From NCBI GenBank assembly GCA_947260005.1, contig CAMYOL010000076.1, forward strand, positions 1 through 64,000: a DNA stretch of 64,000 bases, given 5' to 3'. The notes below the pieces were generated by a model, which made no database searches, was not told where the DNA came from, and saw only the letters and a program-made list of their open reading frames with translations. The position numbers and the translations under genes are program-made. This document shows positions 7,390-15,781 of this stretch, in pieces. Source of the DNA: an uncultured Ectothiorhodospiraceae bacterium (GTDB taxonomy: Bacteria; Pseudomonadota; Gammaproteobacteria; UBA6429; Thiohalophilaceae). Numbering within the stretch: position 1 is the stretch's first letter; each line of letters begins with the position of its first letter.

Positions 7390-8895
7390 CTATGTCCCAC
7401 AAAAGGTCTGATATACTATTTCATCGGCCCTGGGTGGCAACCTGAATTTATCATTACCTTCCTGTTGATCATACGGATTTTGTAATACTTCCAATAAATC
7501 ATGAAACACTGAAAAATCGTTCTGATCTTCTGCCGCTCTAATGGCCGCTTCTACTTGATGATTTCGAGGGATATAAACCGGATTCACAGCTTGCATATTG
7601 GCTTGCCGTTGTTCTGTGCTAATGGAATCATGGCTTAAACGCACCTGCCATTTATTTAGCCAGTTATTAAGCTGCGTAACATTATCAAACAGGTTATTTA
7701 AGACACTATCTTGTTTTGAATTTTGTTCCAAAAATTCTCCCATTAACTGCGATAAATACGAAAAAGTCAGAGTGAAATCTGCGTGATTATGCGCCATGAT
7801 ATCCAGTAACGATTCAATAAGGACTTTATCATCACCTGCTATCGCATTATCAATATCGGAGCTTAAACCACACTTGGCCCTCATGTTTACCAACCAATGC
7901 TGTTCATAAGAATGTTGGTAAGTAGTTAATATATCTTTTGCGATTTCTACAGCGGTATCTTCATCTGGATTGAATAATGGCGCCATACACTCGGCTAAAC
8001 GTGTTAGATTCCACAGCCCGATAGCAGGTTGGTTGTTATAAGCATATCGTCCATTGCGGTCGATAGAGCTAAATACTTTGTTGTGTTCATACTCATCCAT
8101 AAAGGCACAAGGACCATAATCAATTGTCTCACCGGCAATGGACATGTTGTCAGTATTCATCACACCGTGAATAAAACCGAATTGCATCCACTTAGCAATT
8201 AATGCCGCCTGCTGATCGACCACGGTTTGAAACAGAGCCGCATAAGGATTATCCGCATCACTCAAATGAGGATAATTATGCACGATAACGTAATCTGCCA
8301 GCTTTCGAACGGCATCCAAATCACCACGAGCCGCAAAGTATTCAAAGGTGCCAACGCGAATAAAACTTCGGGCTACGCGCGTAATCACACCGCCAGGAAG
8401 CAAGCGTTCTCTTACAACTTCTTCCCCTGTCGTAACCGCCGCCAGAGCACGCGTGGTTGGCACACCCAGTGCGGCCATTGCTTCACTCACCAGGTATTCA
8501 CGTAACACCGGTCCCAACGCCGCACGACCATCACCATTACGCGAATAGACCGTAGGCCCCGAACCTTTTAATTGCACATCAAAGTTGTCGCCATCCGGAC
8601 TCAAGACTTCACCGAGCAATATCGCACGTCCATCGCCCAATTGCGGAACAAAGTTACCAAATTGATGCCCGGCATACGCCATCGCTAAAGGTACTGACCC
8701 ATCGGCAATACGATTACCGGCAAAAAAGTCGGCGAGATCGTTTGCATCTAAATCAGTGGTTGAAATACCCAGGCTCTCAGCCAGATCGTCATTGAACTTG
8801 ATGAGCTTTGGTTTCGCCACGGGTGAAGGCATCGTTTCTGTAAAAAACGACTGCCCTAAGGTGGCGTATTGATTATTAAAAGGAATATGGAGCAT
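7390..8895 (-). CDS. selO: protein adenylyltransferase SelO (YdiU)
   Basis: This 501-residue pseudokinase transfers AMP from ATP onto Ser, Thr or Tyr of target proteins and is linked to the redox stress response. Motifs run in family order: YAGHQFGNFVPQLGDGRA (near residue 75), GSGPTVYSRNGDGRAALGPV (near 112), TTRALAAVTTGE, the NTDNMSIAGETIDYGP catalytic and metal-binding region (near 245), and the C-terminal TFCGT. The C-terminal Cys (TGT codon) stands where animal SelO has selenocysteine. Length is normal. It is a single gene ending at a small hairpin. Confidence 0.95.
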   Translation of the reverse strand: MLHIPFNNQYATLGQSFFTETMPSPVAKPKLIKFNDDLAESLGISTTDLDANDLADFFAGNRIADGSVPLAMAYAGHQFGNFVPQLGDGRAILLGEVLSPDGDNFDVQLKGSGPTVYSRNGDGRAALGPVLREYLVSEAMAALGVPTTRALAAVTTGEEVVRERLLPGGVITRVARSFIRVGTFEYFAARGDLDAVRKLADYVIVHNYPHLSDADNPYAALFQTVVDQQAALIAKWMQFGFIHGVMNTDNMSIAGETIDYGPCAFMDEYEHNKVFSSIDRNGRYAYNNQPAIGLWNLTRLAECMAPLFNPDEDTAVEIAKDILTTYQHSYEQHWLVNMRAKCGLSSDIDNAIAGDDKVLIESLLDIMAHNHADFTLTFSYLSQLMGEFLEQNSKQDSVLNNLFDNVTQLNNWLNKWQVRLSHDSISTEQRQANMQAVNPVYIPRNHQVEAAIRAAEDQNDFSVFHDLLEVLQNPYDQQEGNDKFRLPPRADEIVYQTFCGT

Positions 8896-8993
8896 GTTTA
8901 TCTCTAAATTTACATTAGTTTAATGAATAACATACCCTGGATATTCATCGGTCTTATGTGTACATCACTTACACATTGACAATTGGTGGTGGG

Positions 8994-9287
8994 TTAGACA
9001 CACCCGGTCGGCTTGGGAAGACCACCATACTTCGTTATCGGTTTCATGGGACCAGTCATCCATTTTTTGAACATATCTTTCTGATTGGCATTAATATATT
9101 TGGAAAACTTACGAATCGGGGGTACCACACTGTACTCTTCGTAGTATTCGCGTGCCTTGTTAATCTGTTCCCATTGCTCATCATCGAGCTCAACCTCGTC
9201 CGCCGCGGCCATTGCGCTGGCGATCTCCGGGGTCCATATGCTCATATCGACTAAATAACCGTCACCATCACGTTCTGGAAGAGTCAT
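8994..9287 (-). CDS. TusE/DsrC-family sulfur-relay protein keeping only the terminal Cys
   Basis: The 97-residue protein is full length for the TusE/DsrC/DsvC family: DGDGYLVDMSIWTPEIA at the front, then a helical core, then PIRKFSKY, ending GGLPKPTGCV. Family members carry sulfur on the penultimate Cys (CysA), present here. DsrC proper has a second Cys ten residues earlier (ACKIAGLPKPTGCV); here that place is Thr (ITKYGGLP), which makes it TusE-like: a sulfur carrier for 2-thiouridine synthesis or a persulfide shuttle. AGGAGGT lies 8 bases before the ATG. A second family member lies at 30422-30754. Confidence 0.9.
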   Translation of the reverse strand: MTLPERDGDGYLVDMSIWTPEIASAMAAADEVELDDEQWEQINKAREYYEEYSVVPPIRKFSKYINANQKDMFKKWMTGPMKPITKYGGLPKPTGCV

Positions 9288-9554
9288 TGATTGTTACCTC
9301 CTGATTCAATTTATCATTAATTCCTGATTATTATGGTCTGGTATTTAAATTTCAATAGACTATACGCACGTAGTTTGTGTGGTTGAAGGGGTGAAAAGCG
9401 CCCGAACGCGAGTAAATGACGTGATCAGTTAATCAGAAAAGCCGGTTCATTCCTCATTCAGTAACCCAATTGTAAATTTACATATCCAAATGAGCTAAAC
9501 ACTTTAATTTGAATCAAATTTTATGGAAAATTAACAAAAAACTAAGGAAGGAAT

Positions 9555-10208
9555 ATGAAGAATACTAAATTGATAATTTCTCTGCTCTGTCTCGGAGTAA
9601 CATCGTCACTCCAGGCCTCGAATCCATCCCCCTATGCTGGACCCGATTTTGTTGCAACACAAGAGTCTATAGAAGAAGGTAGTGATCCATCAAAAGGAAC
9701 AGTTTATTTTGGTAAAGCAGGAAATCGGGTTGAGTTTGATAGCCCGATGGGTAAAACCATTGCCGGCGCTGATTATTCAAAAGGAAAATGTTGGTTTGCC
9801 AGTAACGGCGAGAAGATCTATGTAGAAGGCCGTATTGATAAAAAAACTGGTGACTGTGACGCTAACCTCAGTATGGGCCCAGCTGGAAATGAAGTCGTCG
9901 TTGGCGGTCTTATGTCATCACAACCTTGTGAAGGGTATTCGACTAAAAAGAAACTCGGTAACAAGGAACTCGCAGGTCGGGCTACTGAACAATGGGGCTG
10001 CCGCGATAATCAAGCCGGTGAAGCCATACATTCGTATGACTCAAAACTTAAATTAGTTATTTCTGAAGAAACTCGCTATTCCAGGGAAATACTGACCAAT
10101 ATCAAGTTTAAAAAGATTAACCCAGATCTGTTTGCTTCACCCAAAGGTTTTAAACGCGTTAATAAAACTCAGTTCATGCAAGCCATGATGAAGGGGACAA
10201 TGCGTTAA
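9555..10208 (+). CDS. secreted protein of unknown function
   Basis: The 217-residue protein has a clear Sec signal (cut after LQA, near residue 21). The mature part is rich in Gly and Lys, with four cysteines spaced as if for two disulfides (KGKCWF, TGDCDANL, SQPCEGY, WGCRDN). The C-terminal FKKINPDLFASPKGFKRV is the kind of closing strand seen in DUF4412-type periplasmic proteins, a weak resemblance. AGGAAGG precedes the ATG. It is a single gene ending at a hairpin shared with the convergent yheU-like gene. Confidence 0.72.
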   Translation: MKNTKLIISLLCLGVTSSLQASNPSPYAGPDFVATQESIEEGSDPSKGTVYFGKAGNRVEFDSPMGKTIAGADYSKGKCWFASNGEKIYVEGRIDKKTGDCDANLSMGPAGNEVVVGGLMSSQPCEGYSTKKKLGNKELAGRATEQWGCRDNQAGEAIHSYDSKLKLVISEETRYSREILTNIKFKKINPDLFASPKGFKRVNKTQFMQAMMKGTMR

Positions 10209-10226
10209 GGTCTTTAACTGCATTTT

Positions 10227-10269
10227 CGATCAATCTTTAATGTTTGATAATGGAACATTGAATTGATCG
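10227..10269. terminator. inverted repeat between convergent genes
   Basis: CGATCAATCTTTAATGTT pairs, with two unpaired bases, to AACATTGAATTGATCG. It lies between a plus-strand and a minus-strand gene end, so it probably ends both transcripts. No strong T tract is present. Confidence 0.45.
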
Positions 10270-10328
10270 GGAATGGAGTCATTATTCTTTCTCCAAATGG
10301 GATTTTCGTGCTACAACGGCTATCTGAT

Positions 10329-10550
10329 TTATTTATCCGTATATTTTTCTTTATTCACTAGACCACAGCTTTGTGTATCTTCGTTATAACTTATTAGCAT
10401 ATCGCCAGATTTCAATAATGCTAGTAAATGCTCAGCTTTTTCCTGCATACTCATTTCATTCCGTCCGTAATCCGTACCCTCACGAGTAACAAAATCTTCA
10501 ATCAGATCTTGTAATGCCGATTCCGATAGTGCGTCATAAGGAATAATCAT
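10329..10550 (-). CDS. UPF0270 (YheU) family protein
   Basis: The 73-residue protein opens MIIPYDALSESALQDLIEDF and continues VTREGTDYG, matching YheU's MLIPW..L....L..LIE.FV.REGTDYG from end to end. The family is restricted to gammaproteobacteria, small, soluble and of unknown function, so it mainly helps place the organism. Confidence 0.9.
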   Translation of the reverse strand: MIIPYDALSESALQDLIEDFVTREGTDYGRNEMSMQEKAEHLLALLKSGDMLISYNEDTQSCGLVNKEKYTDK

Positions 10551-11103
10551 GCTAAGTCTTCTTAAACTAAACTAAAACTTTACAGAGTTAAATATATTAC
10601 ATAGTAAAGTTAAAAATCAGATATAAATCAACCCCAAAGATTAAACTCGATTATATTTGAAACCATTACAAAGAGGGAACGAAATTGAATCAGCAAATGC
10701 GGACCTGAGAATAAAAACTATGGAGAAGGTGAGACAAAATGTCGAGAGGCTGGCCTGGGCCACGGTTTTTCATAAGTCCTTTTAAGGTTACAGAAAAATA
10801 AATAGCTATCATTATTCAGCAATTTCCCTTGATCCAGATCAGCGCAACTTTTGTAGATACGTGGTATATGTAATGTACGGCCAAAAAGGAATAAGCATTT
10901 AAGGTTATGTTTGCAGCCGGATTGAAGTGTTGTCAAACCTGATAGCACTTAGGATTTATAATGTAGTTACCGATCGAGGTGCAAACTATGTTTAACCATT
11001 ACCAGATTATCCAGGTACGGGCGGAACTGCCATTTCTAATTTCGACTATACGAAATCAAATGAAAAAGAACTAAAAAACGTGGATACCACGAAAGGAGGA
11101 CTT
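10551..11103. other. long regulatory gap before the sulfide dehydrogenase genes
   Basis: The 550 bases between the divergent yheU-like gene and the cytochrome gene contain an FNR-type box (10829-10842). The 76-codon minus-strand frame at 10718-10948 lacks a ribosome-binding site and protein-like composition and was not accepted. Confidence 0.4.
10829..10842. promoter_or_regulatory. FNR/Crp-type box upstream of the sulfide dehydrogenase pair
   Basis: TTGAT-CCAG-ATCAG differs from the FNR consensus TTGAT-N4-ATCAA at one base. It lies about 260 bases before the cytochrome start codon, so the link to that gene is plausible but unproven. Confidence 0.4.
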
Positions 11104-11712
11104 ATGAAGAACAGACACCTATGGCTGTATTTTCTGTTTATGTCCGGAAGTGTTCTCATCGGTACCGTGCCAATCCTTCTACAAGCAGCAGAAACACCCA
11201 CGGCTTCAATGTTAGCCAATTCCTGTGCCGGTTGTCATGGCACAAATGGTTCCAGTGTTGGTCCTGCCAGCCCAACCATAGCGGGTATATCAAACGATTA
11301 TTTCATCGAAACCATGCAGGCCTACAAAAAAGGGACACGCCCCGCAACCATTATGACTCGTATCGCCAAGGGTTACACCGATGAAGAAATCAAACTCATG
11401 GCTGGATTCTTTTCCAAACAAAAATTTATTCGTTATGAGCAGAACTTTGATCCAGCAAAAGCCAGGGCAGGAAAAAAGTTACATAAGAAGTATTGCGATA
11501 AGTGTCATGAAGACGCCGGACGTTCTGCTGAAGATGATGCCGGTATCCTAGCCGGACAATGGGCACCTTACCTGCGCTACAGCATGGACGATTTCAACAG
11601 CGGAAATCGTGAAATGGAAAAGAAGATGAAGAAAAAAATGGACATACTGAAGAAAAAAGAAGGTGATGAAGGCGTCGAACAACTCATTCACTTTTATTCC
11701 AGTCAGAAATAG
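11104..11712 (+). CDS. fccA: diheme cytochrome c subunit of flavocytochrome c sulfide dehydrogenase
   Basis: The 202-residue secreted protein has a signal peptide (residues 1-27, ending LQAAE) and two class-I heme sites, CAGCH near residue 38 and CDKCH near residue 130. They sit in two cytochrome c domains, each with a C-terminal Tyr/Met region. In FccAB this subunit takes electrons from the flavoprotein during oxidation of sulfide to sulfur or polysulfide and passes them to the respiratory chain. The start at 11104 has AAAGGAGGA just before it; the frame is open to 11080. It lies 12 bases before the flavoprotein gene, so they are one operon. Confidence 0.88.
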   Translation: MKNRHLWLYFLFMSGSVLIGTVPILLQAAETPTASMLANSCAGCHGTNGSSVGPASPTIAGISNDYFIETMQAYKKGTRPATIMTRIAKGYTDEEIKLMAGFFSKQKFIRYEQNFDPAKARAGKKLHKKYCDKCHEDAGRSAEDDAGILAGQWAPYLRYSMDDFNSGNREMEKKMKKKMDILKKKEGDEGVEQLIHFYSSQK

Positions 11713-11724
11713 GAGGGTAATGTC

Positions 11725-13017
11725 ATGTCACATATAGATCGCAGAAGTTTCCTTACCCTCGCTGGCGGAACTGTGTTCGCCACGGCGCTGGGATATCCTA
11801 TGATTAGTTTCGGTACGGGCAAACGGGTCGTTATTATTGGCGGTGGTATTGGCGGCGCCACAGCGGCCAAGTATATTCGTATGGCCGATCCGAGCATTGA
11901 AGTTACTTTGGTTGAACCGAAAAAGACCTATCACACCTGTTTTTTAAGTAACGAAATCCTGGGGGGGAATCGAGATTTTAAAACCATAGCATTTGGTTAT
12001 GAAGGTTTGAAAAAACGTGGCGTTAATGTCATGCATGAGATTGCCATTGATATTGATGCCACGGCAAAAACCGTCACGCTTAAAGGTGGTAAAAAACTCG
12101 GTTATGATGCCTGCATAGTCTCACCAGGCATTAGCTTTAAATGGGATGCTATTGAGGGTTATGATGCCAACGTCGCAAAAACACTCCCCCACGCCTGGCA
12201 TGCCGGACCACAAACCGTTCTGCTACGGGATCAGGTTCGTGCCATGCCAGATGGCGGCAACGTCATTATTGTAGCGCCACCCAATCCATTCCGTTGCCCC
12301 CCAGGACCTTATGAACGGGCTAGTCAGATAGCCTGGTATCTGAAAAACAACAAGCCAAAATCCAAGATCTTTATCCTGGATAATAAGAAGAAGTTTTCCA
12401 AACAAAAACTCTTCCAGGCAGGATGGCAACGCCATTATGGTTTCAATACTGATCACAGCATGATTGAATGGATCAGTGGTGATGCTGGCGGGAAAGTCAC
12501 TCGGGTTGATGCAAAAGCGATGATTGCGGAAGCCGGTGTTGATTTTAAAGGTAGTGTCATCAATGTCATACCTCCACAGCAGGCAGGCAGGATCGCCTTT
12601 GCTGGCGACCTGGTCGACAAAAAAGGTTGGTGTCCGGTCAAACAAAACACGTTCGAGTCGACACGACATAGTGACATCTATGTTGTGGGGGATGCGTCCG
12701 TGGCAGCCCCCCTGCCTAAATCAGGTTATGCAGCAAACTCAGAGGCAAAAGTCTGTGCCGCTGCTGTGGTGGCCAAACTCAATGGCCAATCCGCACCTGT
12801 ACCCTCTTATGTCAATACCTGCTACAGTCTCATCACCCCGAATGATGGCATGTCCGTCGCCATGGTGTATCGATTTGATAAGCAAAAAGGCAAGGTCATA
12901 AAAGTAAAAGGTTCAGGAGGTTTGACGTCGGATAAAGCCAGTGCAGAAATGCGAAAAAGAGAAGTATCTTATGCACACTCCTGGTTTATGAATATTACAA
13001 GGGATACATTTTTCTAA
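11725..13017 (+). CDS. fccB: flavoprotein subunit of flavocytochrome c sulfide dehydrogenase
   Basis: The 430-residue protein starts with a twin-arginine signal (DRRSFLTLAGGTVFATALG) and continues with the FAD-binding dinucleotide fold VVIIGGGIGGATAAKYIR. The loop YHTCFLSNEILGG carries the Cys that binds FAD covalently in characterised FccB proteins. Further cysteines in FRCPPGPYERASQ and GWCPVKQNTFES correspond to the redox-active pair next to the flavin in the family. It oxidises sulfide in the periplasm together with the upstream cytochrome. Length is normal, and AGGAGGG precedes the ATG. This is the strongest sign of sulfur oxidation here. Confidence 0.93.
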   Translation: MSHIDRRSFLTLAGGTVFATALGYPMISFGTGKRVVIIGGGIGGATAAKYIRMADPSIEVTLVEPKKTYHTCFLSNEILGGNRDFKTIAFGYEGLKKRGVNVMHEIAIDIDATAKTVTLKGGKKLGYDACIVSPGISFKWDAIEGYDANVAKTLPHAWHAGPQTVLLRDQVRAMPDGGNVIIVAPPNPFRCPPGPYERASQIAWYLKNNKPKSKIFILDNKKKFSKQKLFQAGWQRHYGFNTDHSMIEWISGDAGGKVTRVDAKAMIAEAGVDFKGSVINVIPPQQAGRIAFAGDLVDKKGWCPVKQNTFESTRHSDIYVVGDASVAAPLPKSGYAANSEAKVCAAAVVAKLNGQSAPVPSYVNTCYSLITPNDGMSVAMVYRFDKQKGKVIKVKGSGGLTSDKASAEMRKREVSYAHSWFMNITRDTFF

Positions 13018-13035
13018 AACAGAAAAATTCTGTTT
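13017..13035 (+). terminator. weak hairpin after fccB
   Basis: AAACAGAA-AAA-TTCTGTTT starts right at the fccB stop codon. The stem is AT-rich and lacks a T tract, so it is only a possible terminator. Confidence 0.3.
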
Positions 13036-13252
13036 AACAGCTCTTGCCAGAAAAAATATTATCAATATATTAGATATATCGCGTCTAGAACGAAGTTAAC
13101 TAGAACTCACGTAGCAAGTTTGGGAAATATCTGATGATTCTCAAAGAGAATCAAGGAACGAAGTTTGCATTATCTTTCGATTATTAAAACACCTGTTTAT
13201 TTTAGTTAACCTCAATTTCGCTTTCTACTAAAAGTAAAGCTTCCTATTTCAT

Positions 13253-13783
13253 TCATTCCTTTTCAGCCCATTCACGAATTTTACGTTTTAGTTTTTTTTC
13301 TACTTTAGGCCAAAGCTCATCCCAGTCATCTTTACTCACTTCGGTCTCTTTCATCTCTTCTCTGGTTTCATCTGTCGGTATGTCTGAGACATCAGACTCT
13401 GCCCAGTTTTTTAGCTTACGCATGACTTTTTTCTCAACTTTATCGCCTATTTCATCCCATTCCGTGTCATGCTTTTTGCGTGCCGCTGATTTACATTTCG
13501 CGTGACAGCCGCCACCCCAGACAAAGATCACCCCCATAAGAAAACCAAAATCGTACCAACCACCCGTATTATTGGTTTCATAGACCGTAACCGTGTCAGT
13601 AAAGATGTGAATGATGAGAGTAATAATCGCGATAGCCCCATGCCATAGCCCGTACCAGAAACCCGCAAGGTCTTCTCCGCCATCCACCGAGAACTGATCA
13701 CTTCCAGCAGTACAAGACATTAACTGGACTAACAAAAAGATTAATACAAACAGCTTAATTATCAGGCGAGACTGTGAAATCAT
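13253..13783 (-). CDS. lipoprotein with membrane segments and a charged helical tail
   Basis: The 176-residue protein has a lipoprotein signal (lipobox QLMSC, Cys 24), a hydrophobic stretch at about 43-60 (YGLWHGAIAIITLIIHIF) and another at 75-92 (FGFLMGVIFVWGGG). The C-terminal half is two copies of a charged helical unit: WDEIGDKVEKKVMRKLKNWA and WDELWPKVEKKLKRKIREWA. The two-helix plus duplicated-tail layout is distinctive, but I do not recognise a function. A decayed second copy of its 3' end lies near 39.9 kb, so the gene was once present at least twice. GAGGGAG precedes the ATG. Confidence 0.75.
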   Translation of the reverse strand: MISQSRLIIKLFVLIFLLVQLMSCTAGSDQFSVDGGEDLAGFWYGLWHGAIAIITLIIHIFTDTVTVYETNNTGGWYDFGFLMGVIFVWGGGCHAKCKSAARKKHDTEWDEIGDKVEKKVMRKLKNWAESDVSDIPTDETREEMKETEVSKDDWDELWPKVEKKLKRKIREWAEKE

Positions 13784-13818
13784 AGTTAACTCCCTCTAAC
13801 CGATATTAGTTATATAAC

Positions 13819-14019
13819 TTAGAACAGAAAACCTGGTCTGTCCCTAATTTGGTGATTACTCGCAAAATTCAATAACTTCAAGAATGGCATTAACACCCGC
13901 CATGGAACATTCATGATCAACATAGCAATGCGCGCCGTCACATAGATTTTATTTTCCTTGGCGATCGCTGTGGAAGAAGCTGAAACGGATAACAAAATAA
14001 TCAATATAAGTTGATTCAT
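13819..14019 (-). CDS. small secreted peptide, probably frameshifted
   Basis: From ATG 14019, preceded by AAGGAGG, the frame encodes a signal peptide (MNQLILIILLSVSASSTAIA) and then a poorly protein-like tail to 13819. One base out of frame, the same DNA reads NLCDGAHCYVDHECSMAGVN, then AILEVIEFCE and TAA at 13856. That is a compact, cysteine-rich ending that looks like the true mature peptide. The likely break is in the run of A bases just after the signal sequence. Family unknown. It lies between the lipase and lipoprotein genes. Confidence 0.45.
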   Translation of the reverse strand: MNQLILIILLSVSASSTAIAKENKIYVTARIAMLIMNVPWRVLMPFLKLLNFASNHQIRDRPGFLF

Positions 14020-14096
14020 TTTATTATCCTCCTTAATACTTTTAGCATAAAAAATTTCCGGGCCTGAGTACACTAGCCTAGTTACACCTATTGTTT

Positions 14097-14948
14097 TCAC
14101 TCGGTCTTGGAATTATTTTTAGTGTCAATAATATCCAACAGCAACTCACCATCAGTCGGATTCAACCCATGACTTGACCACGCCGGATAAACTTTTGCAC
14201 GTCCGCGCAAGACGGGCACCTGATTTAAATCCTGACTCGTGGTGGGCACCACTCCGTCTCCGGCTGTTCTTATAATCGAATGATACTGGATATCCGGATG
14301 AGGTTGCTGGTTAAGCCAGTCGATTAAATTTCCTCCACCGACCGGTGTTAAATCCAGCATGGCACCATGCGAATCTTTTAGATATTGATATTGACTACCA
14401 CCGAACACGGTCTTTAAAAAATCAACGCCAGGACCGGGACAAAAGAACGGCTTGCTCTCCACAACATTTAATCCTTCAAAGGCAGCGGGTGTCCCAAGGT
14501 GCGGCGAAGCAATGGTCACCAGAGATTTGATACGCACATACTCAGGACGAATCACGACCAATCTTGCTATGACCCCACCAGCAGAATGTCCGACAACGAT
14601 TAAGTCCTCCTTGGGATGTCGATTCTGTATGAACACCAATTCGGCGGTAAGATGTGATGCCTGTAATAATAACGGTGCGGTCGAAGGAAGTTGTACTCGA
14701 TAAAACTTTTTTTTACTGTCAGCTGATGGGTATGCTGGAAAATAGTTTACTCCGCCCGGTGTCGTCGTCACCACACCTGCATCTTGCCAACCATTATTTA
14801 ATAAAACAAAAGCTACTCCACTATGTATCCAGGTATCCACATCGGATGCCCAGCCATGCACCAGCACCATGACATCGGCACGCGCCCCTGCCGAAAAAAA
14901 ATTAAAAATGAACAACAACAATACAAAGCGAAAACGAACTGCACCCAT
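14097..14948 (-). CDS. secreted lipase/esterase, alpha/beta-hydrolase
   Basis: The 283-residue protein has a signal peptide (cut after ARA, residue 24), the oxyanion-hole element VLVHGWASD at 28-36, and the nucleophile elbow GHSAGG with Ser 122. TIASPHLGTPAA is typical of triacylglycerol lipases and PGAP1-like hydrolases, and the catalytic His is probably in WSSHGLNPTDGE near the C-terminus. It is a periplasmic or secreted ester hydrolase, substrate unknown. An FNR-type box lies about 95 bases upstream of the start. Confidence 0.85.
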   Translation of the reverse strand: MGAVRFRFVLLLFIFNFFSAGARADVMVLVHGWASDVDTWIHSGVAFVLLNNGWQDAGVVTTTPGGVNYFPAYPSADSKKKFYRVQLPSTAPLLLQASHLTAELVFIQNRHPKEDLIVVGHSAGGVIARLVVIRPEYVRIKSLVTIASPHLGTPAAFEGLNVVESKPFFCPGPGVDFLKTVFGGSQYQYLKDSHGAMLDLTPVGGGNLIDWLNQQPHPDIQYHSIIRTAGDGVVPTTSQDLNQVPVLRGRAKVYPAWSSHGLNPTDGELLLDIIDTKNNSKTE

Positions 14949-15039
14949 GACCCCGCCCTCGTGTTTTAATCATTATGTTCAAATGGTAACAAAATAGCCT
15001 GCTTGAGTTTCTCGCATTAACAGAAAATCTAAGAATGTA

Positions 15040-15053
15040 TTGACCTTGATCAA
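15040..15053. promoter_or_regulatory. FNR-type box upstream of the lipase gene
   Basis: TTGAC-CTTG-ATCAA matches the FNR consensus at nine of ten fixed positions. The surrounding gap (14949-15250) holds no gene. The nearest divergent start is that of the lipase. Confidence 0.45.
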
Positions 15054-15250
15054 TTAAAATTCTGATGAAGCCTATTTAAAATATTTATCTAGATGCATAA
15101 CCATACTGACACAAATGGAATTGAGTCAGAATAGCAAATTTACATCTTAATCTGATTCTTCGACAAGAATAGATAATTTTATTTGATTAATAACAGTTAA
15201 TTAATTATATATATCTCGATAGTGTGGTTCTTCTGAACTCACAAAACTTA

Positions 15251-15688
15251 TCAAATAAACTCGCTCTCCCATTTTTCCAGTTCTTTCAACGTTAGTTGTA
15301 TAAATGCATCAGGATTTTTTTCAAATATATCTTTTTTGTGTTTTGGGATATCAACGAACTCATGTAGATGTTTGCTCGCCCAAAGTATCAACGCCATCAT
15401 CAGCTGGATTAAATCTTTGCCCATCGCCGTAAGATAATAAAGTTTGCGACGTTGACTATCTGGGTGTGAGACGGAATCGATAAGGCCATCTTGTTCCAGC
15501 TTTTTCAGTCGGCTAGTCAGTATGCTACTGGAGATCTGTTCATCCGTTTTCAGCATGTCCTTATATTCATGGATGCCCAGAAACATAAGATTTCGGATAA
15601 TCAGTAAACTCCAGTGATCACCAATAATGTCCAAAGAGCAGGCGATTGGGCAGCCTGTTCTGTGTTTATGTTCTATTTTTGAAACCAT
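15251..15688 (-). CDS. HxlR-family transcriptional regulator
   Basis: This 145-residue winged-helix protein has the HxlR signatures: CPIACSLDIIGDHWSLLIIR at residues 13-32, with Cys 13 and Cys 17 near the N-terminus, and SSSILTSRLKKLEQDGLI as recognition helix and wing. Such regulators usually sense electrophiles, aldehydes or redox change through the N-terminal Cys. It is divergent from a two-gene unit, and a perfect dyad in the 93-base gap is the likely operator for both directions. Confidence 0.92.
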   Translation of the reverse strand: MVSKIEHKHRTGCPIACSLDIIGDHWSLLIIRNLMFLGIHEYKDMLKTDEQISSSILTSRLKKLEQDGLIDSVSHPDSQRRKLYYLTAMGKDLIQLMMALILWASKHLHEFVDIPKHKKDIFEKNPDAFIQLTLKELEKWESEFI

Positions 15689-15724
15689 AAAATAATACTT
15701 GCATGATAAAATTATTTTGCTACT

Positions 15725-15745
15725 ATACTTCTATTATAGAAGTAT
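15725..15745. promoter_or_regulatory. HxlR operator candidate
   Basis: ATACTTCTA, three bases (TTA), then the exact reverse complement TAGAAGTAT give 9-bp arms. The site is 36 bases from both the regulator start and the divergent gene start, so binding could block both promoters. Confidence 0.65.
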
Positions 15746-15781
15746 TATGAATTCAAATCTACTCTTTATAGGGAAGTAATA

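Noticed and set aside
7390-7404. Selenocysteine codon at the SelO C-terminus
   Set aside because: The codon is TGT (Cys), not TGA. The frame ends TFCGT and a normal stop.
10718-10948. 76-codon minus-strand frame upstream of fccA
   Set aside because: No Shine-Dalgarno, no domain and a repetitive Ser/Pro/His ending. It overlaps the FNR-type box and probable promoter region.
12223-12669. 148-codon minus-strand frame across fccB
   Set aside because: Antisense to conserved FccB coding sequence, with no ribosome-binding site or recognisable motif.
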